From the NCBI GenBank assembly GCA_022695795.1, contig MU404072.1:239541-303540 (forward strand): a DNA stretch of 64,000 nt, in the 5' to 3' direction. This DNA is from Biscogniauxia marginata (Eukaryota; Ascomycota; Sordariomycetes; Xylariales; Xylariaceae). Both the position numbers and the translations under genes were made by a program. Positions 35,768-46,640 of this stretch are shown in pieces; the first letter of the stretch is position 1, and each line of letters begins with the position of its first letter. The notes under the pieces are model-generated. The model saw nothing but the letters and a program-made list of their open reading frames with translations, searched no databases and was not told the origin of the DNA.

Positions 35768-36140
35768 ATGTTTTATTATATTATAAAAGTTCGTAAAAAG
35801 AATTTTAAAGTTTCTCGTTATATTAATAAACAAGTTAAAAATAAACTAGCCTTAATAAATTTAGTTATTTTTAAAATCTTAAGAAGTAATATAATTAAAA
35901 TTATTAAATAGTTTTAAAAAATTAAAAACGAATTAAAAAAGGCTAAAATCCGTTTAAAGACCGCAATAAATCATGTTTATCATTTTCGTACTTAACGCCG
36001 TTTCTAATTTAAAAAGCTTAAAAAGATAATTATGCGTAATTTAAATTTTATCGAGAAGCTAAATCATGTCAAACGTGAAAAAGAGAAACAAAAACGTTTT
36101 ATTAAAAAATAATAACGTATAAAGAAATTATTATATTAAT
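35768..36140 (+). pseudogene. Accessory antisense ORF of K, decayed
   Basis: Begins MFYYIIKVRKKNFKVSR, clearly equivalent to MSHYIIKTRKETFNTSR in element D. It then continues as a Lys-rich, stop-interrupted frame. The Cys-rich middle seems shortened or lost. Confidence 0.65.
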
Positions 36141-37650
36141 TTAAATTCAAGTAAAATATACTTATTTTAACGGCTTTTTCTTTTTTTAATTTGTCTTTTT
36201 AAAATCTTGGTTTATATTTATAAATCTTTTTAAACGATCCGGGTTTTATTAATAAAAGTTTTTAAGCTTAATTATTAAGTTTTTTAAGTGCTTAAAAGGT
36301 TTTTAAGTGTTTTTTTAATAAATATTCTTTTTATTTAATTAAATATTATAATTAATTATTAATTCTTTTTAAGTTTAAAATCCTTTTTATTTCGTATTTA
36401 TTTAGTTTTTTTAATTTCGTTCTAGGTTTTTAACGAGACGTTTTTTAGTATTAATTTTAATAATGATATATAAAAAACTAAATATATTTTAGATTTTTTA
36501 ATAGTTTTAGTTTATAATTAATATTTAAAATGACTTTTTTTGATTTTATATAGTTTTAACTTCTTAAACTTAAGTTTTTTATTAAGTCGTTTTATTTTAA
36601 TTTAAGGCGTTTTTATTGTTATGCCTTATTATTAACGAAGTAAATAAATTATGTTTTTTTACGAATTAATTTTTTAATTAATTTTTAATTAAATTTTTAT
36701 TATTATTTTTTATTATTTTATTTTAAATAAATTATAATTCTTTTTATAATTATCGTTATATTACTTAGACCTTTTTAAATAATATCTTTACTTTTAAGGC
36801 TTTTATTTCGATTTTTAGTGCTTTCATAAGTTTAATTAATTATTTTTGAATTTCTACTTTTTAATTATATACTGCTTTATATAATAATATTTTTATGTCT
36901 TTGTTAACCGAGGTGTTATATACTATTTAAGTTACTAATAATAATTCTATTTAATTATTTATTTCTTAATTAATATAGTTTTTTAAATATTATTTTATTA
37001 TTTAGTTTAATTTCTTTATTTGTTTATTTATTTAAAGATAATACGTTATAAATAATTTTTATTTGATTTTTATTCGTTTTATTAAATTAATTTAAAATTT
37101 TAATATAAATAACTTATTTCTATTTAAAATAATACGTTTTAATAATCCATATTTATTAATATATTTTTTAAGAAATTAAAAGTTAATTATTTTATTATGC
37201 TTAACTCGTTAAACAATAAAAAGTAAATATATTTCGTAAGTTTATTAATAATTACTTATATATTATTATAAAGTACTTTTATAATAAGATCTTTTAACTT
37301 AAAAAGTTTTATTACGAACTTCTATATAATTATATGTCACGTTTTATTAAGTATCTAAGTTAGTTATAATAATTTATATAATTTATATCGTAATGCTTTA
37401 ACTTTATTATAAACGTTATAACTCTTTATAATTCTTTTAATTATTTGTCGCATTTTTAAAAAGTTAAATTTTTTTAAAGTCGTTTTAACGTTTTAAAAAT
37501 TCCTTAGTAATTATATAAAGGGTGTTTATAAAATTCCTTAACAAATTCGTTTTATACTTATTTTAATATGTAAATCTTTTCTTTATACGAAAAAAGTTCG
37601 TTATTAAATCTTTATTAAAACTATAATTACTTTTCTTTTTAATTATAACT

Positions 37651-38039
37651 TGTTACGACCTAACAAGGGTAAAAGGAATTAAGGTGGTCATGTGATCTAA
37701 GGTCACATGACTATAGAAGGGAGAATGCCAAGATTCTCAGTTGTTCTCTTGAGAATTTAAGAGAAGGTGGGTATAACTCCTTATAAAGGATAAAGTATAA
37801 GTAAATTAAAATTTCCTACGTATTTAGTCATTCATTTTTTTAGTTCTTTAGCTATTAATCTAAGATTATAGTCACTTTTTAATATTATAATGAAAATACC
37901 TTGAAACCTCTTTAACGAACATAACATTGTGAATTAATTGAATTAATCTTAACTTATTATTACTTTTAAATTAAGAAAACCTAATATGTACTTATTTATA
38001 AAGTTAGCTAACTAGGAATACATAAGGAAGTTTGTTACA
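37651..38039 (+). repeat. LTR, U3 type C (5' LTR of H), 389 bp
   Basis: TGTTACGACC...TGTTACA. One copy of the ~40-bp GAGAATGCCAAG unit, against three in 6724-7191. The leader and gag of H follow directly. Confidence 0.9.
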
Positions 38040-39794
38040 TTTTAATAGCTCCTTAATTAGTGCTTAACATTGGTTTAGGAGAAAGGGACCCTCGGTTGAA
38101 CCGTCCCAAGACAAATATACCCCTTAAAACCAAAAGGCAACAAGAAAAGAAATAAGTAAAAGAATAACAATTAATAAGCTTTTAAACGAAAGCTTTAAAT
38201 TCTTTTACGGTATAATAAAAAGGTTTAAAAGAATCAATATAAAAATTAATTATAATTATAACTAAAAAAGAGTTATAAAAGGACACCTCGAAAGCTTAAT
38301 AAAAAGAATTATTTAAGGAAGAAAAAGAGGAGAAAAAAGAAACACCTAAAAAAAAAACAAATAAATAAAACAACTCTTACCTCTTAAAAACAAGTAACTA
38401 AAACCACTTTTAAACGATAACGACCCTAATAACTCAAATAACGAAAATAATATAACTACTCCTAATATAAAGGGTTTTAAACTAATTACACCTAGTAAAT
38501 ATAATAAGTTAAGTAATTTAAAAGGATTTTTAATTTAAGCCGGAACCTATTTATGGTTTTATTATAAAACGATTACCACTAAGGAATAAAAGGTTTTTAT
38601 AGTATCTTAGCTCCTCGTCGAAACTGCTTTAACCTGGTTTTAACTAGTATTAAAAAATCATTTAAAAAACGGATTAAACGCCTAAAAAAACACAAAAAAA
38701 GTCTTTAAAAATTATAAGGAGTTTGAAAAATAACTTAGGTCTATATTCGGTAATTTAATCTTTAAGTAACAAGCCGAAGCTCGACTTTATAAACTACGAC
38801 AAAACAAGAAAACTTTAAACTACGTTATTAAGTTTAAGAAACTTGTAAGCTAATTATAACTACTTATTAAGAGCTTATATTACTTATTTTATTAAAAACT
38901 AAAAAACCATATAAAGAATAAGCTATATAAAATAAACCTATATAAAAAAAGGAATTTAGGAAAGTTTAATAACTACGTTATAATAGTAATTACTATTAAT
39001 AACGAAAACTTCGAACGGTACCTTGAAAAGAAAAAAACGGTATAACGAAAGAATGGCGATTAATTAAACAGAGGAAATTATAAAAGCGGTGCCGGAACTA
39101 GGAAAGGCATTAAAACCAAGTTAAACCTTATTAAAATTAACGTTGCTTAAAAGAAGCAAAAAAACAAAATTAATTAATTATTAAGTGTTTTAATTATAAA
39201 AAAAAAGATATTATAAAAACGAGTGCCGAAGTTTTAAGAAACAGGAACTAAGAATAAAAGGGATTTCTTAACTCGAGAAAAGAACTTTTAAAGCGAGAGT
39301 TCATTTCGAAAATAACAAGGAAGTAAACTAAGTATTTATTATTACTATTATCAAAGCAAAAAAAAACGAGGAAGTCTTTATAAAAAAAGTTTATAAATAT
39401 TATTAAGTTAACCATAAAAATTATTTAAAAAATAACTACTTATACCTAAGATATCTTACACTAAAATAAGCTAAATAAGGATATAACGAAAACGAACTAT
39501 TATACAAGTATAATAACTATAAACTAAGATATAACTTAAAAATTAAGTTAAATTATAATAAGCTATATTAAAGCCACTATAACGATAATAAGTATAAAAC
39601 CCACTAAGGAAAAAGTTAACATAATAATTTAAATTAAAGGTTTTACATAAATAATAATTATAATGTTTATTAAAACTTAAGGGAACATATATCGTTACAT
39701 TAAAGCTTTTACATTAATAACGCTTATTAAGTACATAAAAGTTCTAAGGATAAAGCTAATTATTATCCTTAAAAACTAGAAAGTAATGACATAA
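38040..39794 (+). mobile_element. Chromovirus H, leader and gag part
   Basis: The leader starts TTTTAATAGCTCC. Gag begins MPLKTKRQQEKK-like near 38115, and the knuckle near 39190 is mutated. The sequence breaks off at CATAA (39790-39794) against the LTR of X2. The continuation, CATAAAAGAAAA, is on the opposite strand at 11861 leftward. Confidence 0.87.
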
Positions 39795-40256
39795 TGTTAC
39801 GAACAAACTGTGTTGGAGGGATTTCTTACAAGGGTGTTGAGACACGGACCACGAATGTGAGTACAGGGCGGTCCTTTCTGGAACATAATAAGACGTCACG
39901 TGATGTGATCTAAATTACTCTCAAATCACATCAAATGGGATCTAAGTTGATCTTAGATCTAGATAAACTCTACTTATATAACAATTAATGTAAAAAGAGA
40001 ATATGTACTAAGAAGAATAAGTATAAAAAAAAGGGGATTTCTTATATATCTAGTTATTCGTTTTTTAACTATCAATTTAAGATTATAGTCACTTTTTAAT
40101 ATTATAATGAAAGTACTTTAAAACCTTTTTAATGAATATAACATTATAAATTAATTAAATTAATTTTAACTCATTATTACTTTTAAATCAAGAAAACCTA
40201 ATACGTACTCACTTATAAAGTCAACTAACTAGGAATATATAGAGAGGTTCGTCACA
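39795..40256 (+). repeat. LTR, U3 type B (5' LTR of X2), 462 bp
   Basis: TGTTACGAAC...GTCACA. Same length and U3 as 11862-12323 in the opposite orientation. Left flank CATAA. Confidence 0.93.
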
Positions 40257-43200
40257 TTTTAATAGCTCCTTAATTAATGTTTAACATTGGTTTAAAAAAA
40301 GGGACTTTTAATTAAATAATCCCAGGATAAGCATGCCCTTTAAAACCAAAGGGCAACAAAAAAAATAAGTAAAAGAACAATAATTAATAAGCTTTTAAAC
40401 GAAAGTTTCAAGTCCTTTTACGGTATAATAAAAAGGTTTAAAAGAATTAACACAAAAGTTTATTATAATTGCAGTTAAAAAAGAGTTATAAAAGGACATC
40501 TTAAAAGCTCAACAAGAAGAATTAATTAAAAAAGAAAAAAAGGAGGAGGAAAAAACACTTAAAAAAGAAAACAAATAAGCAAAACAACCTTTACCTCTTA
40601 AAAACAAGTAATTACCCTTAAACGATAACGACCTTAATAACTTAAACGACGAAAACAATATAATAACCCTCGATATAAAGAGTTTTAAACTTATTACACT
40701 TAATAGATATAATGAGTTAAGCGATTTAGAGGAATTTCTGATTTAAGTTAAAACTTATTTACGGTTTTATTATAAAACGATTATTATTAAGGAATAAAAG
40801 GTTTTCACGGTATTCTAACTTCTCGTTAAAACCGCCTTAACCTGGTTTTAACCAATGTTAAAAGATTATCTAGAAAACAGATTAAACGCTTAAAAAAATA
40901 TAAAAAAAGTTTTCAAGAATTATAAAGAGTTTAAAAAACAACTTAAATCTATATTTAGCAATTTAATCCTTAAGTAATAAGCCGAAGCTCGACTTTATAA
41001 ATTACAACAAAACAAAAAGGCTTTAAATTACGTTATTAAGTTTAAAAAACTCGTAAGCTAGTTATAATTACTTATTAAAAGCTTATACTACTTATTTTAT
41101 TAAAAATTAAAGAACTATATAAAAGATGAGTTATATAAAATAAACCTATATAAAGAAAGGAACCTAGGAAAGTTTAATAATTACGTTATAATGGCAATTA
41201 TTATTAATAACGAGAACTTTAAATAATACCTTAAAAAGAAAAAAACGGTATAACGAAAGAATAGCGATTAGCTAAAAAGAGGAAATTATAAAAGCGGTGC
41301 CGGAACCAGGAAAGGCATTAAAACTAAGTCAAACCCCATTAAAATTAACGTTATTTAAAAGGAATAAAAAAAACGAAATAAATTAACCATTAAATGTTTT
41401 AACTATAAAAAAAAGGACATTATAAAAACAAGTGCCGAAGTCCTAAAAAACAGGAACTAAAAATAAGAGAAATCCCTTAACCCGAGAAAAAAGTCGTTAA
41501 AGCAAGAGTTCAATTTAAAAACAACAAAGAAATAAATTAAGTATTTATTATTAGCACTATTAAAGCAAAAAAGATTAAAGAAACCTTTATAAAAAAAGTT
41601 TATAAATCTTATTAAGTTAACCGCAAAGATTATTTAAAGAATAATTACTCGTATTTAAAATATCTCACACTAAAACAAGCCAGATAAAGATATAACGAAA
41701 GCGAACTACTATACAAGTGCGATAACTATAAACTAAAATACAACTTAAAAATTAAGTCGAATCATAATGATTTACATTAAAGCCATTATAATAACAACAA
41801 ATATAAAACTTATTAAAGAAAAAGCCAATATAACAACTTAAATTAAAGGTTTTATATAAATAATAATTATAATGTTTATTAAGGCTTAAGAGAATATATA
41901 TTATTACATTAGAGCTTTTATATTAACGACATTTATTAAATATATAAAAGTTCTAAAAATGGAGCTAGTTACTATTTTTAAGAACTAAAAAGTAATAACA
42001 CAAAAGAAAATAAATGTATTTATAATAACGTCCCATAATGGCCACATTTTCCTTGAGCATGTTATCTTTACTCTAGTTCCAAAAAGAGCAACAAAGCAAT
42101 TACCAAAGATTATATATATTACACTTTGGTACCATGCGACGTATACGACTTACTTAAAACAGGTTTCGAAAAAAACGAGATTAAAGAAGAATTATAAAAA
42201 TTATAGAAAGGACTACATCTTTTATAATGGCTTAAAAAACGAACTAAATACGACATAAATTTATTCGGCTTTATAAAAAAACACTTAATAAAGTAATAAG
42301 CAAAAACACGTGTAACTAAACGGGGTTGTAAATAAATCATTAAAGCATACCTCAAAAAAAAAGGAAAACTCCTAGAAATTAATATAAACTTAAGAAAAAA
42401 CATCGAGATACCCCTAATAAATAAACTCAAAAATTATTCTTTTTATTCGAAAATAATTTAGAACTTTAAAAAATTCCGAGTTAATAAAATAGACTTAAAT
42501 TATAAAAAAGCTTTTAAAAAAGAATTAAAGTTTTAATATATAAAGTTTTATATAAAAAATAAACCTTTTACCCCCTATTACGTAAAAGGTAATTAAAAAG
42601 ACTATTTAAATAATAATTACTAAAAACACGTTTTTATAAAAGCCTAAAAATAAAAGGACATCCGGGCTATAGCAACTAAAAAAAAACTAAAAAAGAAGGG
42701 ACGTGAAAAACCAAAAAACGGCAAAGGCTCTCGCCAGTAAAGCAACGAGAAGCTATAAATAATAAGTTCTTATATAAGATCTAGTCAAGACTTAATAATA
42801 CTATTATAACTAGAGTTAAGTATAATGAAAAAAAGTATAAAGCCCTAATAAATTTAGGAGCAAATAAAAGTTATATCTTAATAAAAATAACTTAAAAAAA
42901 TAGAATATTATAGGTATATAAATAAAATCTATATAAGTTATAAAACTTTAAAAGAAACATATTTAATTACGAAAATGGTAAAGTATTAAAAGAAATAATT
43001 CCTTTCTTAGTAACTATTTAAAGGCATTTTAAACAAGTTATTTTTAACATTATATATATATTAAATCACAATATAATCTTGGGAATGAATTAACTTAAAA
43101 AAAGTAATCCACAAATAAATTTCGAGATAAACACGCTTTATTAAGATTAGAAACAAGAGGAGTCAACCATTACAAATTACGAGATAAATACCGCAAATAA

Positions 43201-45610
43201 CTCTAAAGAAACGAATACAAAAACGAAACATATTACTTATATAATTTAAGTAACTAAGCCTAAAAATCTAACGAAAAGAGTACCACGTAAGTACCTCCGT
43301 TTTCACAAATTGTTTAAAAATAAAACAAAAAAAGAATTATTAAAATATAACTAATAAAATTATTAAATTTACTTTAAAAAAGGAAAATAACTAAAATTAT
43401 TTTTAATATATCTTATAAATTAAAAAAAATAAAAAGCACTATAAAAAGGAATTTAAGAGGATCTTAATAAGAGATATATTCGAAAATTAGAATCCTCGTT
43501 AAAATACCCGGTAATTATAATACCTAAAGTCGATAAAAACGAGAAATAACATATCAATAAAAAAAGAAACCTAATATAATAACAAATAATCAATTATCGA
43601 CACCTTAATAAAATAACCAAGAAAAACGGACACTTATTACTATTAATGAAACTCATAAAAAAACAAATTAACAAAGCTTAAATCTTTATAGTATTAAACC
43701 TTCGTAATGAATATTATATAATTAAAATAACTAAAAAACACGAATAATATATAGCCTTTTAAACAATATATAGACATTATAAATACAAAGTTATGTTATT
43801 TAGACTTATTAACACACTCGCTACATTTTAACATATAATTATAATAGTTCTTCGTAAGTTTCTAAACAAATTTATATTTATTTACCTAGACGATATACTA
43901 ATTTACTTAAAAAACGAGAAGGAATATAAGGAATATATAGAGCAAGTGTTAAAAGCCCTAGAAAAGGCAAACCTACTTATTCATTCGACTAAAAGTAAAT
44001 AATATATCAAAAAACTAAACTATTTAGGGTTTATAATAAATCCAGAAGAAATCCACATTTAAAAAGGAAAAATAACAATAATTAAGAATTGGCTAAAACC
44101 TAAAAGTATTATAAACATACGCGCATTTCTTGGCTTTATTAATTATATTAAATAACTCATTAAAGATTTCGAGCGTATCGCTAAACCATTAACGGAATTA
44201 ATTACCTTAATAAAAACAAGAGAGGTTTTTCATTTCATTAAAAAAGCCAAATAGGCTTTTTAGTAGCTAAAAGAAGTTATAACTAGTAAAGTTATATATA
44301 AACTTTTAAACGAAAATAAAAAGAAACGACTAAGGATAAACGCCTTAAATTTCGCTATTAAAGTAGTCTTAGAGCAGCTGGAAAATAATAAGAAATAATA
44401 CCTAGTTACTTACCTATTTAAAGCACTATATAATGCTAAATTAAACTATTAAATTTATAACAAGGAACTATTAATAGTTATTAAAGCATTAAAAGAATAA
44501 AAATTATGGCTTAATAAAATCAAGGAACTTATTAACATTTATTTAAACCATAAAAACCTTACACGATTCATAATAACACAAACGCTTAACTAAAGACACA
44601 AGCGTTAAATGATTTTCTTATCCAAATTCAATTTTAGAATTTAACATATTAAGGGAAAGGAAAATATCTAAGCAAATCTTCTTAATAAAAGGGGAGATTA
44701 TAAATCAAAAATTAATAAAAAAAATGTTTAAATGTTCAAACAACAAAATGACGAATTAGTTATATTAACTTACATATAAATTAACATAAAAAACTAAAAA
44801 TAACGGTTTAAAGAAAATTATAGTTAAAAAGAAAAACAATTATAGTTTTAATAAGGATCTAGCGATAAACTTCTCTCGTATAAAGAAAAGGTATACGTAT
44901 TAAAACAAATATAGGACGAATTCGTTAAAGAATTTCACAAATATTCTCTATATAGCCACTAAAGGATTTTCAAAACAATAAAACGACTTTAAGAAAAATT
45001 CGACTTTTTAGAAATACGATAAATAATTAAAAGAATTATAAAGAATTACAACATTTATAATAAGGCTAAAGCATCACGACATAAACCATACGAATTATTA
45101 TAACTAACTTAGATACTTAATAAAGCATAGAATATAATTGTATAAGACTTCGTAATGAAACTCTTAAAATCAAAAGATCCTACTATAGAAGTACATTATA
45201 ACAGTATATAGGTAATCGTTAATAGACTCACAAAATACGCCTACTTTTTACTATTTAACGAATTAAGCATAGTAAAATAATTAACTTTCAATTTCTTAAA
45301 AAAGTATATTAATAAACATGGGTTATTAAAACGCGTTATTTTAAATAGAGATAAGTTGTTTATATTAAAATTTTGGATTAGCTTAATAAAACGAATAGAA
45401 ATTAAGTAAAAATTATTTATAACGTATTATCCTTAAACCGACGAATAAATAAAGAAATTAAACCAAATAATGAAACAATACTTACGAAGTTATGTTAACT
45501 GAGAAATAAATAACTAGGTAAAATTACTATTAATGGCCCAAATAATATATAATACTTCAATTAATAAAAACATAAAGATATCACCACATAAGGCAGTGTA
45601 CAGGTAAAAG
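39795..45610 (+). mobile_element. Chromovirus X2, 5' part (rest at 11862-13590)
   Basis: LTR, leader, gag (start near 40336), CCHC knuckle near 41395, protease-like ALINLGANKSY near 42845, RT with an intact YLDD (FIYLDD, 43877-43894), RNase H and the integrase N-terminal HxH and CxxC region. It stops in the integrase at AAAAG (45606-45610), where a type-D LTR lies. Together with 13590-11862 read in reverse it makes an element of about 7.5 kb. Many stops; inactive despite the preserved YLDD. Confidence 0.88.
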
Positions 45611-46024
45611 TGTGACGAACCTCCCTGTGTATTCCTAGTCAGCTGACTTTACAGGTGAGTACGTACTGGGTTTTCTTGATTTGAAGGTAATAGTGGGTTG
45701 AGATTGGTTCAAGGATTCATAATGTTATGTTCGTTAGAGAGGTTTCAAGGTACTCTTATTATAGTATTAAAGAGTGACTGTAGTCTTAGATTGATAGCTA
45801 AAAAACGAGAATGAATAACTAGATACATAAGGAAACTCTAATTTACTTATATTTGTTCTTTTTTCATATAAACTTGTTAAATTAGTGAATCGCTTTTTGT
45901 TTACCTATAATTTATTAATTCACTTTAAATTAGTAAATTAACTTTTATTTATTTATGATTTATTAATTTATATTTTACTTACGTGACCTGTATGTAGAGG
46001 GGGGGGAATATAAGATTCGTAATA
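45611..46024 (-). repeat. LTR, U3 type D (3' LTR of D); right inversion junction
   Basis: TGTGACGAACC...CGTAATA (end CA to TA), 414 bp, two 48-bp U3 units as in 13591-14004. The left flank AAAAG belongs to X2 integrase and the inner side to element D. The half nearest 45611 is little mutated, while the U3 half is strongly RIP-mutated. Confidence 0.93.
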
Positions 46025-46126
46025 TTATTTTTCCTTTTTGAGGATTTTTGTTTTAAAGATAAAAAAAGGTTTAAAAAAGTCTTATTTGTTGCTTTTTTTA
46101 GGTTTTTTAGCTTTATTTCTTTTATT

Positions 46127-46640
46127 ATGTCTCACTATATAATTAAAACCCGAAAGGAAACTTTTAACACTTCGCGACGTGCTAAAAAGATAATAGAAAA
46201 TAAAGCTGCTTTTTTAAGGTTAATCGCTTTAAACAAGAAAAAGGAAATGGCTTGTTTTTATTGTGAAAATTCTGGAAAGGAGTATATGGCTTCTAAAGAT
46301 TCGGATTGTTGCCTAGAGTGTATTCGTTTAAATCGTACTCGTTATAACGTTTTTAGTATTTCGCGTAAAGGTGTAGCTGAAATTACTGAGTAGTTTTAAA
46401 AGGTTAAGGCGAACCTGGAAGAGGCGGATACCGCAGTTAAGGAGGCTATAGGTAAGGCGGTAGTAGTTATGGATAAGGCGCGTCGTTTCTGGATATAAAG
46501 AAGCCTATAATCCGAAAAGTTATAAAGAATAATTACTCGGGGTTTTAATTCTATCGAGGAACTGGAGCGCGTCGAGCGCGAGGAAAAAGAACAAAAACGT
46601 CTTACCGAAGAATCGTAACGCATAAAAGGATTACAGCGTT
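46127..46640 (+). pseudogene. Accessory antisense ORF of D, best preserved copy
   Basis: Plus-strand frame opposite to pol, between the pol end and the 3' LTR. An uninterrupted 88-codon N-terminal part (46127-46393) starts MSHYIIKTRKETFNTSRRAK. It has a Cys-rich patch FYCENSGKE(Y)...CCLECIRLNRTR(Y), where the two Tyr may be RIP-mutated Cys. After the TAG at 46391-46393 the same frame continues as AEITE*F*KVKANLEEADTAVKEAIGKAV and SIEELERVEREEKEQKRL, a heptad-like charged segment. All intervening stops are TAG or TAA of the kind C-to-T change makes from Gln or Trp. The ancestral protein would be about 170 residues: basic N-terminus, zinc-binding-like middle, coiled-coil tail. I know similar Cys-patch plus coiled-coil proteins from fungal repeats, without a defined function. 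Confidence 0.75.

Larger units (their letters stand above)
35280..37650 (-). mobile_element. Chromovirus K, truncated 3' part
   Basis: LTR, accessory-ORF zone, then minus-strand pol tail, chromodomain and integrase up to 37650. There it is cut by the 5' LTR of element H (37651), whose insertion flank here is TAACT. The remaining 5' part is not in the window. Confidence 0.82.
14005..45610. other. Inferred ~31.6-kb inverted block carrying the gene island
   Basis: Flipping this block relative to both flanks turns four mismatched LTR junctions into four perfect 5-bp TSDs (CATAA, AAAAG, GAAAG, TTTAT) and rejoins elements H, X2 and M. The breakpoints fall within the oppositely oriented type-D LTRs 13591-14004 and 45611-46024, as expected of ectopic recombination between inverted repeats. 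A mis-join of the assembly inside these LTRs would leave the same picture. Confidence 0.85.

Noticed and set aside
42119..42430. 103-codon minus-strand frame
   Set aside because: Antisense to the gag-pol linker of X2; stops are lost at random in AT-rich RIP DNA. It is not in the conserved accessory-ORF position.
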